NCBI RefSeq assembly: GCF_002356075.1
Contig: NZ_AP017902.1
Span: forward strand, 558,001-622,000
Direction: 5' to 3'
Source of the DNA: Mycoplasmopsis bovigenitalium
Lineage (GTDB): Bacteria; Bacillota_I; Bacilli_A; Mycoplasmatales; Metamycoplasmataceae
DNA length: 64,000 nt
A model generated the notes under the pieces. That model was not told the origin of the DNA. It saw only the letters and a program-made list of their open reading frames with translations, and did not search any database. The position numbers were made by a program, and so were the translations under genes. Numbering within the stretch: the stretch's first letter is position 1; the number at the start of each line of letters is the position of its first letter. Below, one piece after another: positions 19,766 through 34,080 of the stretch.

Positions 19766-21196
19766 ATGAAAGAATTAGATAAAATTACCCCCTTAGAAAA
19801 AGATTTTAGTAAATGATATACAGACGTTGTTAAGCAAGGAAATTTAATTGCTTATGGACCGTTAAAAGGCACATTGGTATTTAAACCAAATGCTTATGGA
19901 ATATGAGAAATAATTCAAAAAGAGTTGAATGAATATTTTAAAGAATATGGTGTTCAAAATGTTTACTTACCACTTTTGATTCCTGAAAGATTATTCAATA
20001 AAGAAAAAGAACATATTGAAGGTTTTAATCCAGAATTGGCAACTATAACTAAAGTTGGAGATGCAGATCTTGATGAAAAAGTATTTATTCGCCCAACCTC
20101 AGAAGTTTTATTTGCTGATTTATTCAAAAATTCAATTGAATCATACAAAGACCTACCAATTATTTATAATCAATGAGCAAATGTTGTTAGATGAGAAAAA
20201 ACCACTAACCCATTTTTAAGAAGCAGAGAATTTTTATGACAAGAAGGCCACACCTGTCACAATAATGCTATGGAAGCTAGACAATACACAAGAAGCATGA
20301 TCTCTTTATATGCTAAGTTCATGAAAAACTTCTTAGCTATTCCTGTTATTATTGGCAAAAAGACTCCAAAAGAAAAGTTTGCGGGTGCATGTACAACTTA
20401 TACTGTTGAAGCTATGATGAAGGATGGGCGAGCACTTCAATCTGGAACCAGTCATTATTTAGCACAAAATTTTTCAAAAACATTTGACATTTCGTTTAAA
20501 AATGAAAATAATGATCGCGAATTTGTCTACCAAACATCTTGGGGTGTTTCAACTCGTTTGTTAGGTGCGATTATAATGACTCATGGTGATAATAGAGGGA
20601 TAATTATTCCGCCTCGTGTTGCTCCTGTTCAAATTGATATTTTAGAATTATTTGGCAATAAAAACGAAAAAGTTAAAAAAGTTGCAAATGATCTTAAAAA
20701 GCAGCTATCTAGAACATTTAGAGTTCGTCTTGACGATACCGACAAAAATCCAGGTTTTAAAGCTTCAAATTCTGAAATTCAAGGTACACCACTAAGAATA
20801 GAGGTTGGTCCAAGAGATCTTGAAAATAATCAAGTAACAATTGTGAGAAGAGACACCCTTGAAAAAATTGTTTTACCAGTTGATAAAGTTAAACAAACGG
20901 TAAAACAATTGTTGGTTGATATACACAACAACTTATACATGCAAGCAAAATATCGTTTGAATGAAAACACAGTTGTAGTTTTAAATTACGACGAGTTTAA
21001 AAATCAAATTAAGCAACAAAAATTCGTTCTTGCACCATTTTGTTGCCATGATGAACAAGAAGAATTAATCAAGGAACAAACAGGAGCAACAACTCGTTGT
21101 ATTCCTAAAACAGTTATTAAACCAACAAAAAATGCTCCTTGCATTACATGTAATAGAGTTACGAAAAGATTTGTTGTTTTTGCAAGAGCATATTAA
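19766..21196 (+). CDS. proS: Prolyl-tRNA synthetase
   Basis: Class II prolyl-tRNA synthetase (476 aa) of the short, eukaryote/archaeal-like type found in mycoplasmas, without the bacterial editing insertion. Motif 2 region FLRSREFLWQEGHT, the TXE-type loop RPTSEVLFADLF, motif 3 GAIIMTHGDNRGIIIPPRVAPVQ and the C-terminal zinc-like segment with CCHDEQEE and CITCNR are visible. Six UGA Trp codons. Apparently leaderless. An UUCG-loop terminator follows, then the MG284-like gene, as in M. genitalium where MG284 follows proS (MG283). Confidence 0.96.
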
Positions 21197-21198
21197 CC

Positions 21199-21220
21199 AC
21201 CTAGTTCGCTAGGTTTTTTT
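21199..21220 (+). terminator. Terminator of proS
   Basis: ACCTAG, loop TTCG, CTAGGT, then seven T. The UUCG tetraloop is notably stable. The next gene starts 14 nt later, so it needs read-through or its own promoter. Confidence 0.8.
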
Positions 21221-21233
21221 ATGGGAGTAAAAT

Positions 21234-21593
21234 ATGTTTGCATTCGATTTAACTTGTCCGTCACTTTCTCCGTTGGCTAAATATAAAGCTATCAAGGAAT
21301 TGTGTTTAATAGAAATTGCGCGCGCAAAGCGCAAAAAGCAACTAGCTTTCAATAAAAAAATATCTCAAAGTTTTAAAGAAAAATTAAATAATAAACATCT
21401 TTATGATTATGTTTCAGAAAACTTACAAAGAGTTTTAACTTGTATGAGTGATGCTAATAAGGAAATTTTAGAAAAAGATATTCTTAAACCTGAATCAGAC
21501 AAAGAATGATGAGAAGATATCTGTTCAAAAACCACTTATTACAAACGCAGAACACAAATGATAAATGAATTTATTTTTTATTATTTTGACTAA
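21234..21593 (+). CDS. Conserved hypothetical protein, MG284-like
   Basis: Small soluble protein (119 aa), Lys/Glu-rich, predicted helical, with no membrane segment. Two consecutive UGA Trp codons follow PESDKE. The start has GGGAG 7 nt upstream. Gene order proS followed by a short hypothetical gene mirrors MG283-MG284 in M. genitalium, and I assign it to that family mainly from position and size; the function of MG284/MPN403 proteins is not known to me. A GAAA-loop terminator follows. Confidence 0.65.
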
Positions 21594-21598
21594 AAACA

Positions 21599-21622
21599 GC
21601 CGCTGAAAAGCGGCCATTTTAA
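21599..21622 (+). terminator. Terminator after the MG284-like gene
   Basis: GCCGCT, loop GAAA, AGCGGC, followed by CATTTTAATT. A GNRA-capped, GC-rich stem stands out in this AT-rich DNA; the T tract is short. Confidence 0.75.
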
Positions 21623-21710
21623 TTCGTAATTAGTAATTTCTGTTATTAACAATAAATTATTAATAAATTTAGTATTATTTTAAATGTAGCAATTTTGGTG
21701 TTGGAGGATT

Positions 21711-24700
21711 ATGGATATTTGTAATAAGCGTTTTAAAGTATTTTGTCAATCAATTAATTTTCCTATTCCAAAAGATTTGCAACAAACTGAGTTAATTATC
21801 AATTCAATTGATAAGAAAACTGACTTAATGGACATTGATATTATTTTTAAAGATGAAGTTTCCGTATCTTCGTATTTTGCTCTTTACAATGCCATATTAA
21901 ATGAAAAATTATATAACATTAAAGCAACTTACACTTTTGACCTACTTCAATATAAAAAGAATAATTTGGTAAATTTTATATCATATTTAATGACAAAAAA
22001 TAAGTATATTAAGCTACAAAAAATTAATTGAGCAAAAGAGTTAAAAACAGTAAACGATTTTGAAAATGAAATAATTTTTCAAGATCAAAACTCTTTTTTA
22101 GATCTTGAAAATTGTGTTAAAAATCTTGTCAACGATTTACATGAATATGGTTTTAAAAAAATTGAAATTAAAGCCACACTTAACAAGGTTGAATATGCTG
22201 AATTAACTTTCGAAAATGAAGAACAATTAAAACAAAATCAACTGAAATTTCAAGAACTTTTAAATAAACATAAAGCCAATCAATCAAATCCAATAAACAC
22301 TACTCAAAAATTTACTCCCAAAAGTAATTGATCACAAAGAAATTACATGAAGTGTTTAATTGCTGAATTAAAAAATAAAGAGAATAAAGACAAAGTTGTA
22401 ATTCAAGGAAAAATATACAATTATGAATATTCTCTATCAAAAAATAAACATGTTTATTTAATTAGTTTGACAGACTACAACGATGCAACAAATGTTAAAT
22501 GGTATAGAGATGAAATTTTAGATGAAAATGCTCTTCAAACATTGAAAATAGGCTCTTGAATTAGTGTTTCGGGTTCAATTTCTAAGTCAATGTTTAACAA
22601 TGCTGAGGCATTTATATTTGTTGATTCAATAAGTCCAATTTCTCCACTAGTTGAAGAAACGATTGATAAAAGTCCTGCAGAAAAAAAACGAATCGAACTT
22701 CATGCATGCTCAAAATTAAGCACAATGGATGGTTTAATTGATCCAGAAGACTTGATCAAACGAGCTGAAAAGTATGGTATGCCCGCAATCGCTATAAGCG
22801 ACTTAGATGCTGTTCAAGGTTTTCCTAAGTTTTATCAAACTGCACAAAAATCAAGTGTAAAACCGCTTTTTGGTGCCAGTTTTTCAACATTTACAAAAAA
22901 ACCTAATTTGTTTTTAGGAAAAAAAGCAACTGGTAAAATTTCTGATTCAGAAGTTGTAGCATTTGACATTGAAACAACCGGATTAAGCCCTCGTTTTCAT
23001 GAACTAATTGAGTATGGTTCACACACTGTTAAGCCCAGCTCAATTGATTCAAATCAAGTTCAGTTTTTAATTAAGCCAACTGAAAAAATTAAACCTTCAA
23101 CAACTAGATTAACTGGCATTAGACAATTTGACATTGATTCAAAAGGTTTAGATTATAGAGTTGCTCTTTTAAAAATTTATGATGATTTAAATAACAAAAT
23201 TGCTATTGCTCACAATGCTAAATTTGACTTTAATTTTATAAAAGAACAGTTTAGATTAAATAATATGGAATTTCCAAATGTTACAGTCATTGATACGTTG
23301 GTTCTTTCGAGATTAATTTTTCCTGAGCGAAAAAAACATTCATTAGGTGATTTGGCTGCTAATTTAGGTGTTAATTATGATACAAATGTAGCTCACCGAG
23401 CAGATTATGATGCTGCTGTTTTGGGTTCAATTTGAGTTGAGTTAATGCATCAAATGAACATTAAAGGAATTAAAACGTTTGAAGATTTAGATTCTTATGA
23501 GCCAGAAATTAAATATAAAGAACGTTTTGCGTATACTGTTAGTACACTTGTAAAAAATCAAAATGGTCTAAAAAAACAATTTGCAATGATCAGCAATTGT
23601 TTAACAAAAAATTTTAATTATGGACCGAAAACCTATTTTGAGGATTTAAAAAGCGATCCAGATATTTTGCTTGGTTCTGGGTCATTAAGGTCAAAACTTT
23701 TGGATAATTATTTTTATTCAACACGTGAGAGTTTTATTGAAGAAATTCAAAGATATGATTATATTGAAATACCAGCTCCGCAATGTTTAGAACATTGGAT
23801 AAAAAATGATTTTATAACTAGAGAACAATTAGAATTTGCTTTGACTGATATTATTGAAACTTCAATTGAATACGGAAAAATACCTGTTGCAATATCTGAT
23901 GCAAAATATTTAGATAACCATCAAAAGAATGTTTATGAAATACTAGTAAGTGCAAAAGGTATTGGTGGAACTAGACACTATTTACATAAATTTGACAAAT
24001 TAAGAGACCAATGAGATTGAATTCCAAATTTAACTTTATTAACTACTGATCAAATGTTAGATCAATTTAGTTTTTTAGAAGATAAAAAATTATTAGAAGA
24101 TGTTGTTATAAATAACACACATAAAATAGCCAACATGTGTGAAGATGTTGAGGTTATTAAAAAAGATCTTTACACACCTAATTTTGATGATTCCGCAACA
24201 AAACTTAAAGATTTAGTTTACAATAATGCAAAGCTAAAATACGGTGAAAATTTACCTAAATACATTGAAAATAGAATTGAAGCCGAACTAACCCCAATTA
24301 TTAAGTACGGATTTGATGTAATCTATTGAATATCACACAAATTGGTAAAAAAATCTCTTGATGAAGGATATGTAGTTGGTTCAAGGGGATCGGTAGGTTC
24401 TTCACTTGTTGCTACACTATCAAGTATTTCCGAAGTTAACCCATTAGATCCTCATTATTTGTGTAATAAATGTAAAAAATTTGAACTAGCAAATATTGAT
24501 GGTGTAAAATCGTGCTACGATTTGCCTTCAAAAAAATGCGAAAATTGTGACATTGAAATGGATAGAGATGGACATTCAATTGCGTTTGAAACATTCCTAG
24601 GATTTAATGCTGATAAAGTTCCTGATATTGATTTAAACTTTTCGGGAGAATTTCAATCTGTTGTTCATAACGAAGCTAAAAAAATATTTGGTGATACTCA

Positions 24701-26060
24701 TACCTTTAGAGCCGGAACAATATTAACTGTAAAACCTAAAACTGGTTATGGTTATGTAAAAAGCTTCTGCGAGGAAACAAAAATAGAATATTCAACAAAC
24801 TTTATGGATTATTTATCTAGACAACTGGACGGAGTTAAAAGAACAACTGGCCAGCACGCAGGTGGAGTTATTATAATTCCTAAAGAATACGATGTTTTAG
24901 ATTTTACTCCAATTAATTACCCTGCTGATGATACTGATTCTACTTGATTCACTACTCATTTTGAATATAAAGCAATCCACGACAATGTTTTAAAACTTGA
25001 TTTACTTGGACATGATAATCCAACAATTATTAAAATGCTTGAACAATATACCGGTATCAAAATAAGCGAATTACCAAAAAATGATGCAGATGTTATAAAA
25101 ATATTTTCATCAACAGAGCCAATGGGTATTAAACCTAGTGATATTGGTGGCGAAACTACTGGTGGAATTGGACTTCCTGAATTTGGAACAAGCTTCGTTC
25201 GTCAAATGTTACAGCAAACACAACCTAAAACATTTCAAGATTTAGTTTCTGTATCAGGATTAAGTCATGGAACAGACGTTTGACTTCAAAATAACCAAGA
25301 TTTAATAATGGATCATGGGTTGACTCTTCCTGAAATATTTAGTTGCAGGGATGATATTTTGTCAAAATTAGTTGAGCAAGGTGTGCCAAATAAATTTGCT
25401 TTTGACATAATGGAAAAAGTAAGAAAAGGAAAAGGGGTTTCTAAGCAAGAAGAGGAAGAGTTGATTAAATATAATGTCAAAGATTGGCAAATTGAATCAA
25501 TGAAAAAAATCAAATATATGTTCCCTAAAGCTCATGCTGTTGCGTATGTTTTAATGGCTTGATGAATTGCTTGATACAAAATACACAAACCACTTGCGTT
25601 TTATGCTTCGTATTATGCAACCCATGCTAAAGCAGTTGATATTGAAAGCATGGTTGATGTTCAATTCGGCAATCGTTCAGCTAACAAATTAGTAAAAATT
25701 CAATCCACCCCTAAAAATGAATTGAGTACCAAAGAAACTGATCTAATTCCAACTCTTGAAATAACTCGAGAGCTTTATGCCCGCGGATTATACATTGACA
25801 ACATTAATTTACAACGTTCACTAGCTCATGAATGATTAATTGATGAACAAAGAAAATGCTTAATTCCACCATTTAAATCGCTTGATGGTTTAGGAGATGC
25901 TGTTGCTGAATCAATTGTTTGTGCAAGATCAATTAAACCTTTCAGTTCAATACAAGATTTTGCATTAAGAGGCAAAGTTAACAAAACATTAGTTGAAAAA
26001 TTACAAGATATTGGCGCTTTTAAAGAGCTTGATGAAACTGACCAAATGCGCTTATTTTAA
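21711..26060 (+). CDS. polC: DNA polymerase III alpha subunit, PolC type
   Basis: Replicative polymerase PolC (1449 aa), typical size. An OB domain (about residues 210-300), a PHP domain beginning [14 protein letters not shown] and interrupted by the proofreading exonuclease ([29 protein letters not shown]), then the polymerase core with GSRGSVGSS, zinc-finger Cys around YLCNKCKKF and CENCD, catalytic [11 protein letters not shown], and TGQHAGGVI. More than ten UGA Trp codons. The PHP metal ligands look eroded (HAC for HxH; SDLD for TDH). GGAGG precedes the start. The chrA pair follows within 17 nt. Confidence 0.97.
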
Positions 26061-26076
26061 ATTCAAAAAGGAGAAT

Positions 26077-26694
26077 ATGAATAACTATACAAAAAAACCA
26101 ACATTCTGAAATGTTTGTCTACTTATCATAATGGTAACTTTTATTGGTTTTGGTGGCGGAAATGCTATGATGCCAGTTATCAAACGTTATGTAGTTGACA
26201 AATATCAATGATTAGATAATGATGAATTTGACCGAAATGTAGTTGTTACAAATATGTTGCCAGGACCTATGGCTATTCAATCGCTTACATATATCGCGAT
26301 AAGGGCATTGGGAACTTTTAAAGGTATTTTAGCAGTAGTTTTTGCTTCAATGCCACACGTTGCACTGACAATTTCATTGATTTTCGTAGCAAACTTAGTT
26401 CCGTGTGATTACTTAATTGTTATTCAAACTGGAGTTTTAGTTGCTATTACAGGAAGTTTGATTGGCTTTGCTTGAAACTACTTTAAAAAAGGAATAAAAG
26501 AAACAAAAATTAGTTTGTGAATAATATTATTTTTAATAACCCTTGCTTTTTCGGTTTTTGTTCCTACACCCTACAACATCCCAGTTGCAATAATGTTTTT
26601 AATAATCGCAATTTATTCAATAATATTTCTTGTAAAACGCAAACAAGAAAGAAAATTAAAAGCAACTCCAATTAAAAAAGAGGAGGAAAAATAA
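26077..26694 (+). CDS. Chromate transporter-family protein, half 1
   Basis: Half-size CHR-family membrane protein (205 aa) with about five to six TM segments. The opening FIGFGGGNAMMPVIKRYVVD and NMLPGPMAIQSLTYIAIRALG match the ChrA half-domain motif (GFGGG; PGP). Known relatives export chromate by proton antiport, but the physiological substrate in mycoplasmas is unknown. The end is strongly basic. It starts after AAAGGAGAAT, 16 nt past polC, and overlaps its partner by TAATG; short-chain ChrA proteins work as such pairs. Confidence 0.85.
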
Positions 26695-27359
26695 TGCATT
26701 TTGTAGCTTTATTAGTTTGCATCCCATTGATTGCATTTGTTTCTCTTTCGGTTTTTGGTGGCGGCCAAATATTCATGCCAATTTTTAATTGATTATGAAC
26801 ATCCCTTGGCTCATGATTTGGTATAAAAATACCAGAAGAATTAATCAATAATGTTTTTGCTATTTCTAATTCAACACCCGGAATTTTGAGTCCAAAGTTC
26901 GCGACAATTACTGGTTATATGGTTGCTGAGGGTCAATGATGAGGATTCATAGCAATGTTTATAACATATTTAGCATTTGTGCTTCCTGCTATTTTCATGA
27001 TGAAGTTAGCTCTAAAATATTCAGATAAGTTTCACGATGCTAAATATTTCAAAAATTTAATTAGAATAATGAACCCAGTTGTTACAGCAATCATTTTTGC
27101 ATTAGTAATTCAACTATTTATTGGACTTATTGCACCTAATTTAGTCTTTAATAAATCTGCACAAGAGTATATTTCTATAACAAACTCTTCACCTAAATCA
27201 ATATTCTTTTCAGGTTGAAGATTGTATGCATTATGATGTTATGTTCCAAGTGGTATTGCAATAAGTTTATATTTATACAATAAAAAAATACCAATGTTGG
27301 GCCTTATTCTTGCAAATGTTTTGGTTGCTTTAGTGATATTTCAACCTTGGTTAAAATAA
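26694..27359 (+). CDS. Chromate transporter-family protein, half 2
   Basis: Second half-size CHR protein (221 aa), about six TM segments, with SLSVFGGGQIFMPIFNWLW near the start and NSTPGILSPKFATITGYMVA as the PGP-like motif. It likely pairs with the preceding protein in inverse topology to make a functional transporter. Six or more UGA Trp codons. Terminator immediately after the stop. Confidence 0.85.
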
Positions 27360-27380
27360 TGTACATTTGTGCATTTTTTT
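27358..27380 (+). terminator. Terminator of polC-chr genes
   Basis: AATGTAC, loop ATTT, GTGCATT with one G-T pair, then seven T; starts within the stop codon. Confidence 0.7.
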
Positions 27381-27481
27381 GTACAAATTTTGAACCAAAA
27401 TTTCACTTATTAATTCATTTTACTATTGATTAGGTAAATTTACATTTAGTTAAATTTAAGGGTAAATAAAAAGTTAACTAA

Positions 27482-27763
27482 TTAGTTAACAGTTTTTACT
27501 TTTTTGATTTTAAGGGGCTCAAGTGAATAAGATTCAACCTTTTTGATAAAATTAATGTATTCATCCAATCTAGTGAATTTATTAAAACTTTCTTCTGAAC
27601 TTCAACGTTCAAAAATGAAAAATTTATTTGCTATTCAGTAACCATCAATTGATAAATTCAACTCTTGTTGTTTATTTCTGTAAATTCAATCTTCAATATA
27701 TTTAGAAAACTCTTCTTTGTTTTCTTTTTTGATTTTTAATTCTTTTAAAACTAAGTAAATCAT
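27482..27763 (-). CDS. Small ABM-like (YgiN-type) domain protein
   Basis: Protein of 93 aa (three UGA Trp codons). The pattern, a first strand MIYLVLKELKIKKENKEEF, a helix, YWIANKFFIFERWSSEES and a helix with FIKKVESYS, fits the dimeric alpha/beta-barrel ABM (antibiotic biosynthesis monooxygenase/YgiN) superfamily, where FxxxExWxS is the recurring motif. Members act as quinol or aromatic monooxygenases or as uncharacterised stress proteins; no specific activity can be assigned. Ends 8 nt upstream of metG... i.e. it precedes metG in the minus direction? No: metG stops at 27771 and this gene starts at 27763, so it lies downstream of metG and is probably co-transcribed with it. Confidence 0.7.
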
Positions 27764-27770
27764 ATTTCTC

Positions 27771-30077
<2,307 letters not shown>

Positions 30078-30106
<29 letters not shown>

Positions 30107-32252
30107 TATTAAATCTCTTTTTAATATTCGAATAATAGTCAGCGTAGTTTTTAACAAAACATGCATCAACTTTACCATTTATTGGGTCAGTCTTAGTGAT
30201 TACAACTGATACTTTATCGCCTAAACGATATTTATTTTTGGTTTTTTCGCCAACTAATTCAGTTAACTCAAAGTTGGCTTGATAATTGTCATCACTCATT
30301 GTTGAAACGTGAACTAGGGCATTCGTTTTGTTGTCGAATTCAACAAAAACACCAAATTTAACAACACTAACTATTTGACAATTGAAACTTTGGCCAATTT
30401 TATCCCTAAAATATGATGCGTAAAGCAAATCATTTGTGTCTCGTTCTACTTGCATAGCACTTGTTTCTGAGTCGCTATTTTGTTTAGCAATAACAGGAAG
30501 AATTTTATTTAAATGTTCAATCTTTGTACGATCATTATTGAATAAAACGTCTCTTATTGCTCTATGCACCATTAAGTCAGGATATCTACGTATAGGGCTT
30601 GTAAAATGGCAATAAAATTCCGAGGCTAAACCAAAGTGACCAATATTGTTTGGATCATAAATTGCTTTTGACATTGCTCTTAAAAACATTATTTGTAGGA
30701 AGCTATCAAAGCGTTGTTGTTTTATTTTTTCAATTGTATTTTGGAATGATTTGGGCGAAATATTGTTTGAATCTATGTCAACTTTTATATTTAAAACATT
30801 CATTACATTTTTAAAATAATTTAGTTTCTCATCGCTAGGTGATTCATGAACACGATACAAAATTGGTATTTTATGTTTTGATAAAATTTTAGCTGTTTCT
30901 TCATTGGCTCTGACCATGAAATCTTCAATCATTTTTTCACTTTCACCAGATTTATCACAGACAACATCAACAATATTATTGTCTTTATCAAATATTATTT
31001 TTGGTTCTTCAATTTCAAAATCAATATAGCCTTCTTCATTTTTTACTTTACGTAATTTTTGAGTTAATTCATAGCATAAAGAAAGCATTTTATTTAATTC
31101 ATTATTGTCGAATTTCTTATTATTTTGAATGAATTCGTTAACTCTGGTATAAGTTAAGCGGTATTTTGAATTGATAATTCCAGGAACTAATTTTGCATCA
31201 ACAGTTTGTCCGTAATTGTCAATTTTTATAATTATACTCATTGTTAATCGATCTTCATTTGGGTTTAGAGAACATATTCCATTTGAAAGTTTTTCAGGTA
31301 GCATTGGGATAACTTGGTTTGCGAGGTATGTTGAAGTCCCTCTTTTTAAAGCCTCTTTATCAATTTCACTATTTTCTTGAACGTAGTAACTAACATCTGC
31401 AATATGAACAGCAAGTTCATAAAATTTATTGTCTATTTTTTTGACATTAATTGCGTCATCAAAATCCTTGGTATATTCACCATCGATGGTAACAACTAAA
31501 TCATTTCTAAAATCAAATCTATTTTTTAAATCTTTAGTTTGGACTTTGTCCGGAATTTTATTTGCTTCATCTAAAACATTTTTTTCAAAACCTTTTGGTA
31601 ATTCACGTTCAGAAAGTAATGTTTTAACATAACAAAGTGGATCTTCAACATTTGACACTTTTTCAATAATATCGATTTCAATAATTTTGTCTTTTATTGA
31701 TTTTATTTTAGCTATTACTACATCATTAATTCTTGCGTCTTGTTTGAATTCATTAATAATAAATTTATGTCCAGCAAATTCTTTTTTAAGGGGTTTAAAT
31801 GATAAATATGAGTTGTTTAGCTCTAAAACACCTGAAATTTTAGTAGCATTTCTTTCTATAACTGCCAAGACTGAGGCAAATGTCTTTTCAGAACCATCTA
31901 ATTGTTTATAAACTGCGGCTTTGACAATATCTCCAGAAAGTGAATTATTGAAATTATTTGAAGGAACAAAATATGATATTTTTTCTTCTTCGTCCTCTGT
32001 TTGAATGTTTATAAATCCAAATTTGCCATCTTGCGCAAAGCGAATTTGTCCCTCAATTTCGCATTTAAAAACGACTGCAACAAATGTTTGATCTCTAGTT
32101 TTAACAAGTAAGTTTTCATCCAACATTTTATTAATTGATGAAGTTAATTCATGATTTTTATTGAAAGGTATTTGTAATCCTTTTGCTATTGACAAAAAAT
32201 TACAATTTGGTTTAGCTTTAACATAGTTGTGAATTTTTTCAATTAGTGTCAT
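30078..32252 (-). CDS. rnr: Exoribonuclease R
   Basis: RNase R (724 aa), 3'-5' exoribonuclease for structured RNA and, in mycoplasmas, tRNA 3' maturation. The N-terminal winged helix and cold-shock domains, then the RNB catalytic domain with DLRNRFDFRNDLVVTIDGEYTKDFDDAINV (catalytic Asp cluster) and HFGLASEFYCHFTSPIRRYPDL, and a C-terminal S1 domain (FNCQIVSVVKFGVFVEFD) are clear. Unbroken by UGA over 724 codons. Follows secG with 3-nt spacing, a common secG-rnr pair. Confidence 0.96.
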
Positions 32253-32255
32253 ATA

Positions 32256-32495
32256 TTATTTAACAAATATTTTCAGTAAAAGAGCAAGAATTATCAATCC
32301 CACACCAAGAGATAACATTGCTCATTTTAAGAATTTTTTTGTACCCCTTTCCTTTGAAGTTTTAAAAAGTTGTAAGTCACTTGACCCTACAAGTGCTCCC
32401 GAAAAACCATTTGAATCAGGAGACATTATCAATGACACAATAATAATTATTACTGCGACCACAAGGATTATTATAGAAACAATTAGTGTTAGCAT
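32256..32495 (-). CDS. secG: Preprotein translocase subunit SecG
   Basis: SecG (79 aa), small two-TM subunit of SecYEG. TM1 spans residues 3-24 (LIVSIIILVVAVIIIIVSLIM), followed by the SPDSNGFSGALVGSSDLQLF loop (family GxxSGL motif) and TM2 near residues 55-76. GGAG precedes the ATG. First gene of secG-rnr-trmN6-like-metG. Read through one UGA Trp. Confidence 0.92.
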
Positions 32496-32705
32496 GCTAC
32501 TCCTTAATATTAATATTCTATATTATATATTAGATAAATAATTTCTATACTAAATAATATTTTCACTCTTTATTTTTTTACTTTTTGAATTGAAAAATCA
32601 AAAGAAAAAGTCAAAAAATAAAATAAAATAATTTACTTAAAAAAATGTCATTTTTGTTTGATCATATTAATATTAAAATTAATTATATAAATATTTACTT
32701 TAATT

Positions 32706-32711
32706 TATAAT
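32706..32711 (+). promoter_or_regulatory. -10 element of the gmk operon
   Basis: TATAAT 9 nt upstream of the gmk ATG, no ribosome site between; transcript would have at most a few leader bases. The 225-bp divergent region to secG is otherwise very AT-rich and without recognisable genes. Confidence 0.5.
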
Positions 32712-32720
32712 ATAACAACT

Positions 32721-33317
32721 ATGAATATGAAAAAGAATGCTAAAAATGCTATTATTATTTTTGTTGGACCTAGTGGAGTGGGAAAAGGGACTATTGAACA
32801 AATACTATTCAAAAATGAACTTTTAAAACTTAAACTCTCAATATCAGCAACTACAAGACAACCACGTTCTGGCGAAGTAAATGGTCAGCATTATTTTTTC
32901 ATTTCAAAAGATGAATTTACTTCAAAAATCAATAATAATGAACTTATTGAATACAATTTCCACTTTGATAATTACTATGGAACTTTATTCACTGAAATTG
33001 ATCGTATTCACAATGAGGGTTATGTACCATTTTTAGAAATTGAAACAAAAGGTGCGAAAAAAATTCTTGAAAATACTTCAATTTCAAAGAAATACAACAT
33101 AATTACAGTGTTTATTCTGCCGCCAACATTTGAGGAACTAGAACAAAGAATTATTGGCAGAAACACTGAAACCGAAGAGTCAATCACTAAGCGAATGATT
33201 AAAGCTAATGAAGAACTTGCAGAGCAAGATATTTTTAAATATAAAGTTGTTAATGATGAACCTTATCGTGCAGCAAATGAAATTACTGAATTATTAATGA
33301 AAGAGTTATATGAATAA
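32721..33317 (+). CDS. gmk: Guanylate kinase
   Basis: GMP kinase (198 aa). P-loop VGPSGVGKGT (about 15-24), GMP-binding STTRQPRSGEVNGQHYFF with the ATTR motif, and FLEIETKGAKK. The P-loop has Gly-Thr after Lys rather than the usual Ser-Thr, still compatible with nucleotide binding. First gene of gmk-PP2C-STPK-rsgA-rpe, overlapping the phosphatase gene by 8 nt. Confidence 0.95.
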   Translation: MNMKKNAKNAIIIFVGPSGVGKGTIEQILFKNELLKLKLSISATTRQPRSGEVNGQHYFFISKDEFTSKINNNELIEYNFHFDNYYGTLFTEIDRIHNEGYVPFLEIETKGAKKILENTSISKKYNIITVFILPPTFEELEQRIIGRNTETEESITKRMIKANEELAEQDIFKYKVVNDEPYRAANEITELLMKELYE

Positions 33318-34080
33318 TTTAGCAGAATTAAGTGTAGTTGGTAATGTTCGAATGGAAAATGAAGATCGTGCGGCCGCATTAAACAAAAATACAACATCAA
33401 TGCTTATAATTTGCGATGGTATGGGTGGTCATTTTGGTGGTTCTTATGCATCTTCAATAACAGTGAATATATTGAAAAACGCATTCAATTCGCAAATTCC
33501 GTTGAAAAATGATTCAATTGAAGAATATGCTAATTGATTTAAACAAAATATTGATAAAGCGCGCGCTGAAATGAAAAAATTAGGTGAGCATGATGAGGCA
33601 CAACTTGATATGGGAACAACAGTTGCTGCTGCAATATTTGATACAGAGAAAAAATTCTTTTATGTTTTTAATATTGGTGATTCACGTACTTATATTTTGA
33701 CAGTTAATGGCGATTTAGTGCAAATAAGTATCGACCATAACTTGCTAAATAGATTAATAAGAGAAGAAGGAATGCCTGAAGCCAAAGCAAAAAAAATTAA
33801 GCATAATACAGCTTTAACTTCTGCACTAGGCCCTCAAAAGAAAACAAAAATTGAAGTTTTTGATATCAGTAATGATATTGACAAAATTTATAGTGTTTTA
33901 TGCACTAGTGACGGAGTTCATGGCTTTGTTGATAAACCTTCAATTGAATTAACCCTAAAAAGAGAAAAAAATGCGCAAAAAACTGCAGAAGAACTTGTTA
34001 AATTAGCCCTAGAAAATCGCTCTACAGATAATGCTTCTGTTGCCTATTCAATAATAAATTCACCAAAATGGAGTAAATAA
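33310..34080 (+). CDS. PP2C-family Ser/Thr protein phosphatase
   Basis: PPM-type phosphatase (256 aa), partner of the downstream kinase. Metal-binding motifs VRMENEDRA, LIICDGMGGHFGG, TTVAAAIFD, NIGDSRTY, CTSDGV and ENRSTDNAS fit PrpC/Stp. It removes phosphates placed on proteins by the PrkC-type kinase. Overlaps gmk by 8 nt and the kinase by TAATG. The gmk-prpC-prkC-rsgA-rpe order is widely conserved in Gram-positives. Confidence 0.93.

Noticed and set aside
19793-19797. C5 run near the proS start and G5 run before the 42643 gene as phase-variable tracts
   Set aside because: Too short for high-frequency slippage; only the G8 tract at 39076 is convincing.
21711-26060. Apparent fragmentation of polC (and of metG, gatB, der, fusA) into several ORFs
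   Set aside because: All breaks are UGA codons in one frame at conserved Trp positions; under the mycoplasma code the genes are intact.
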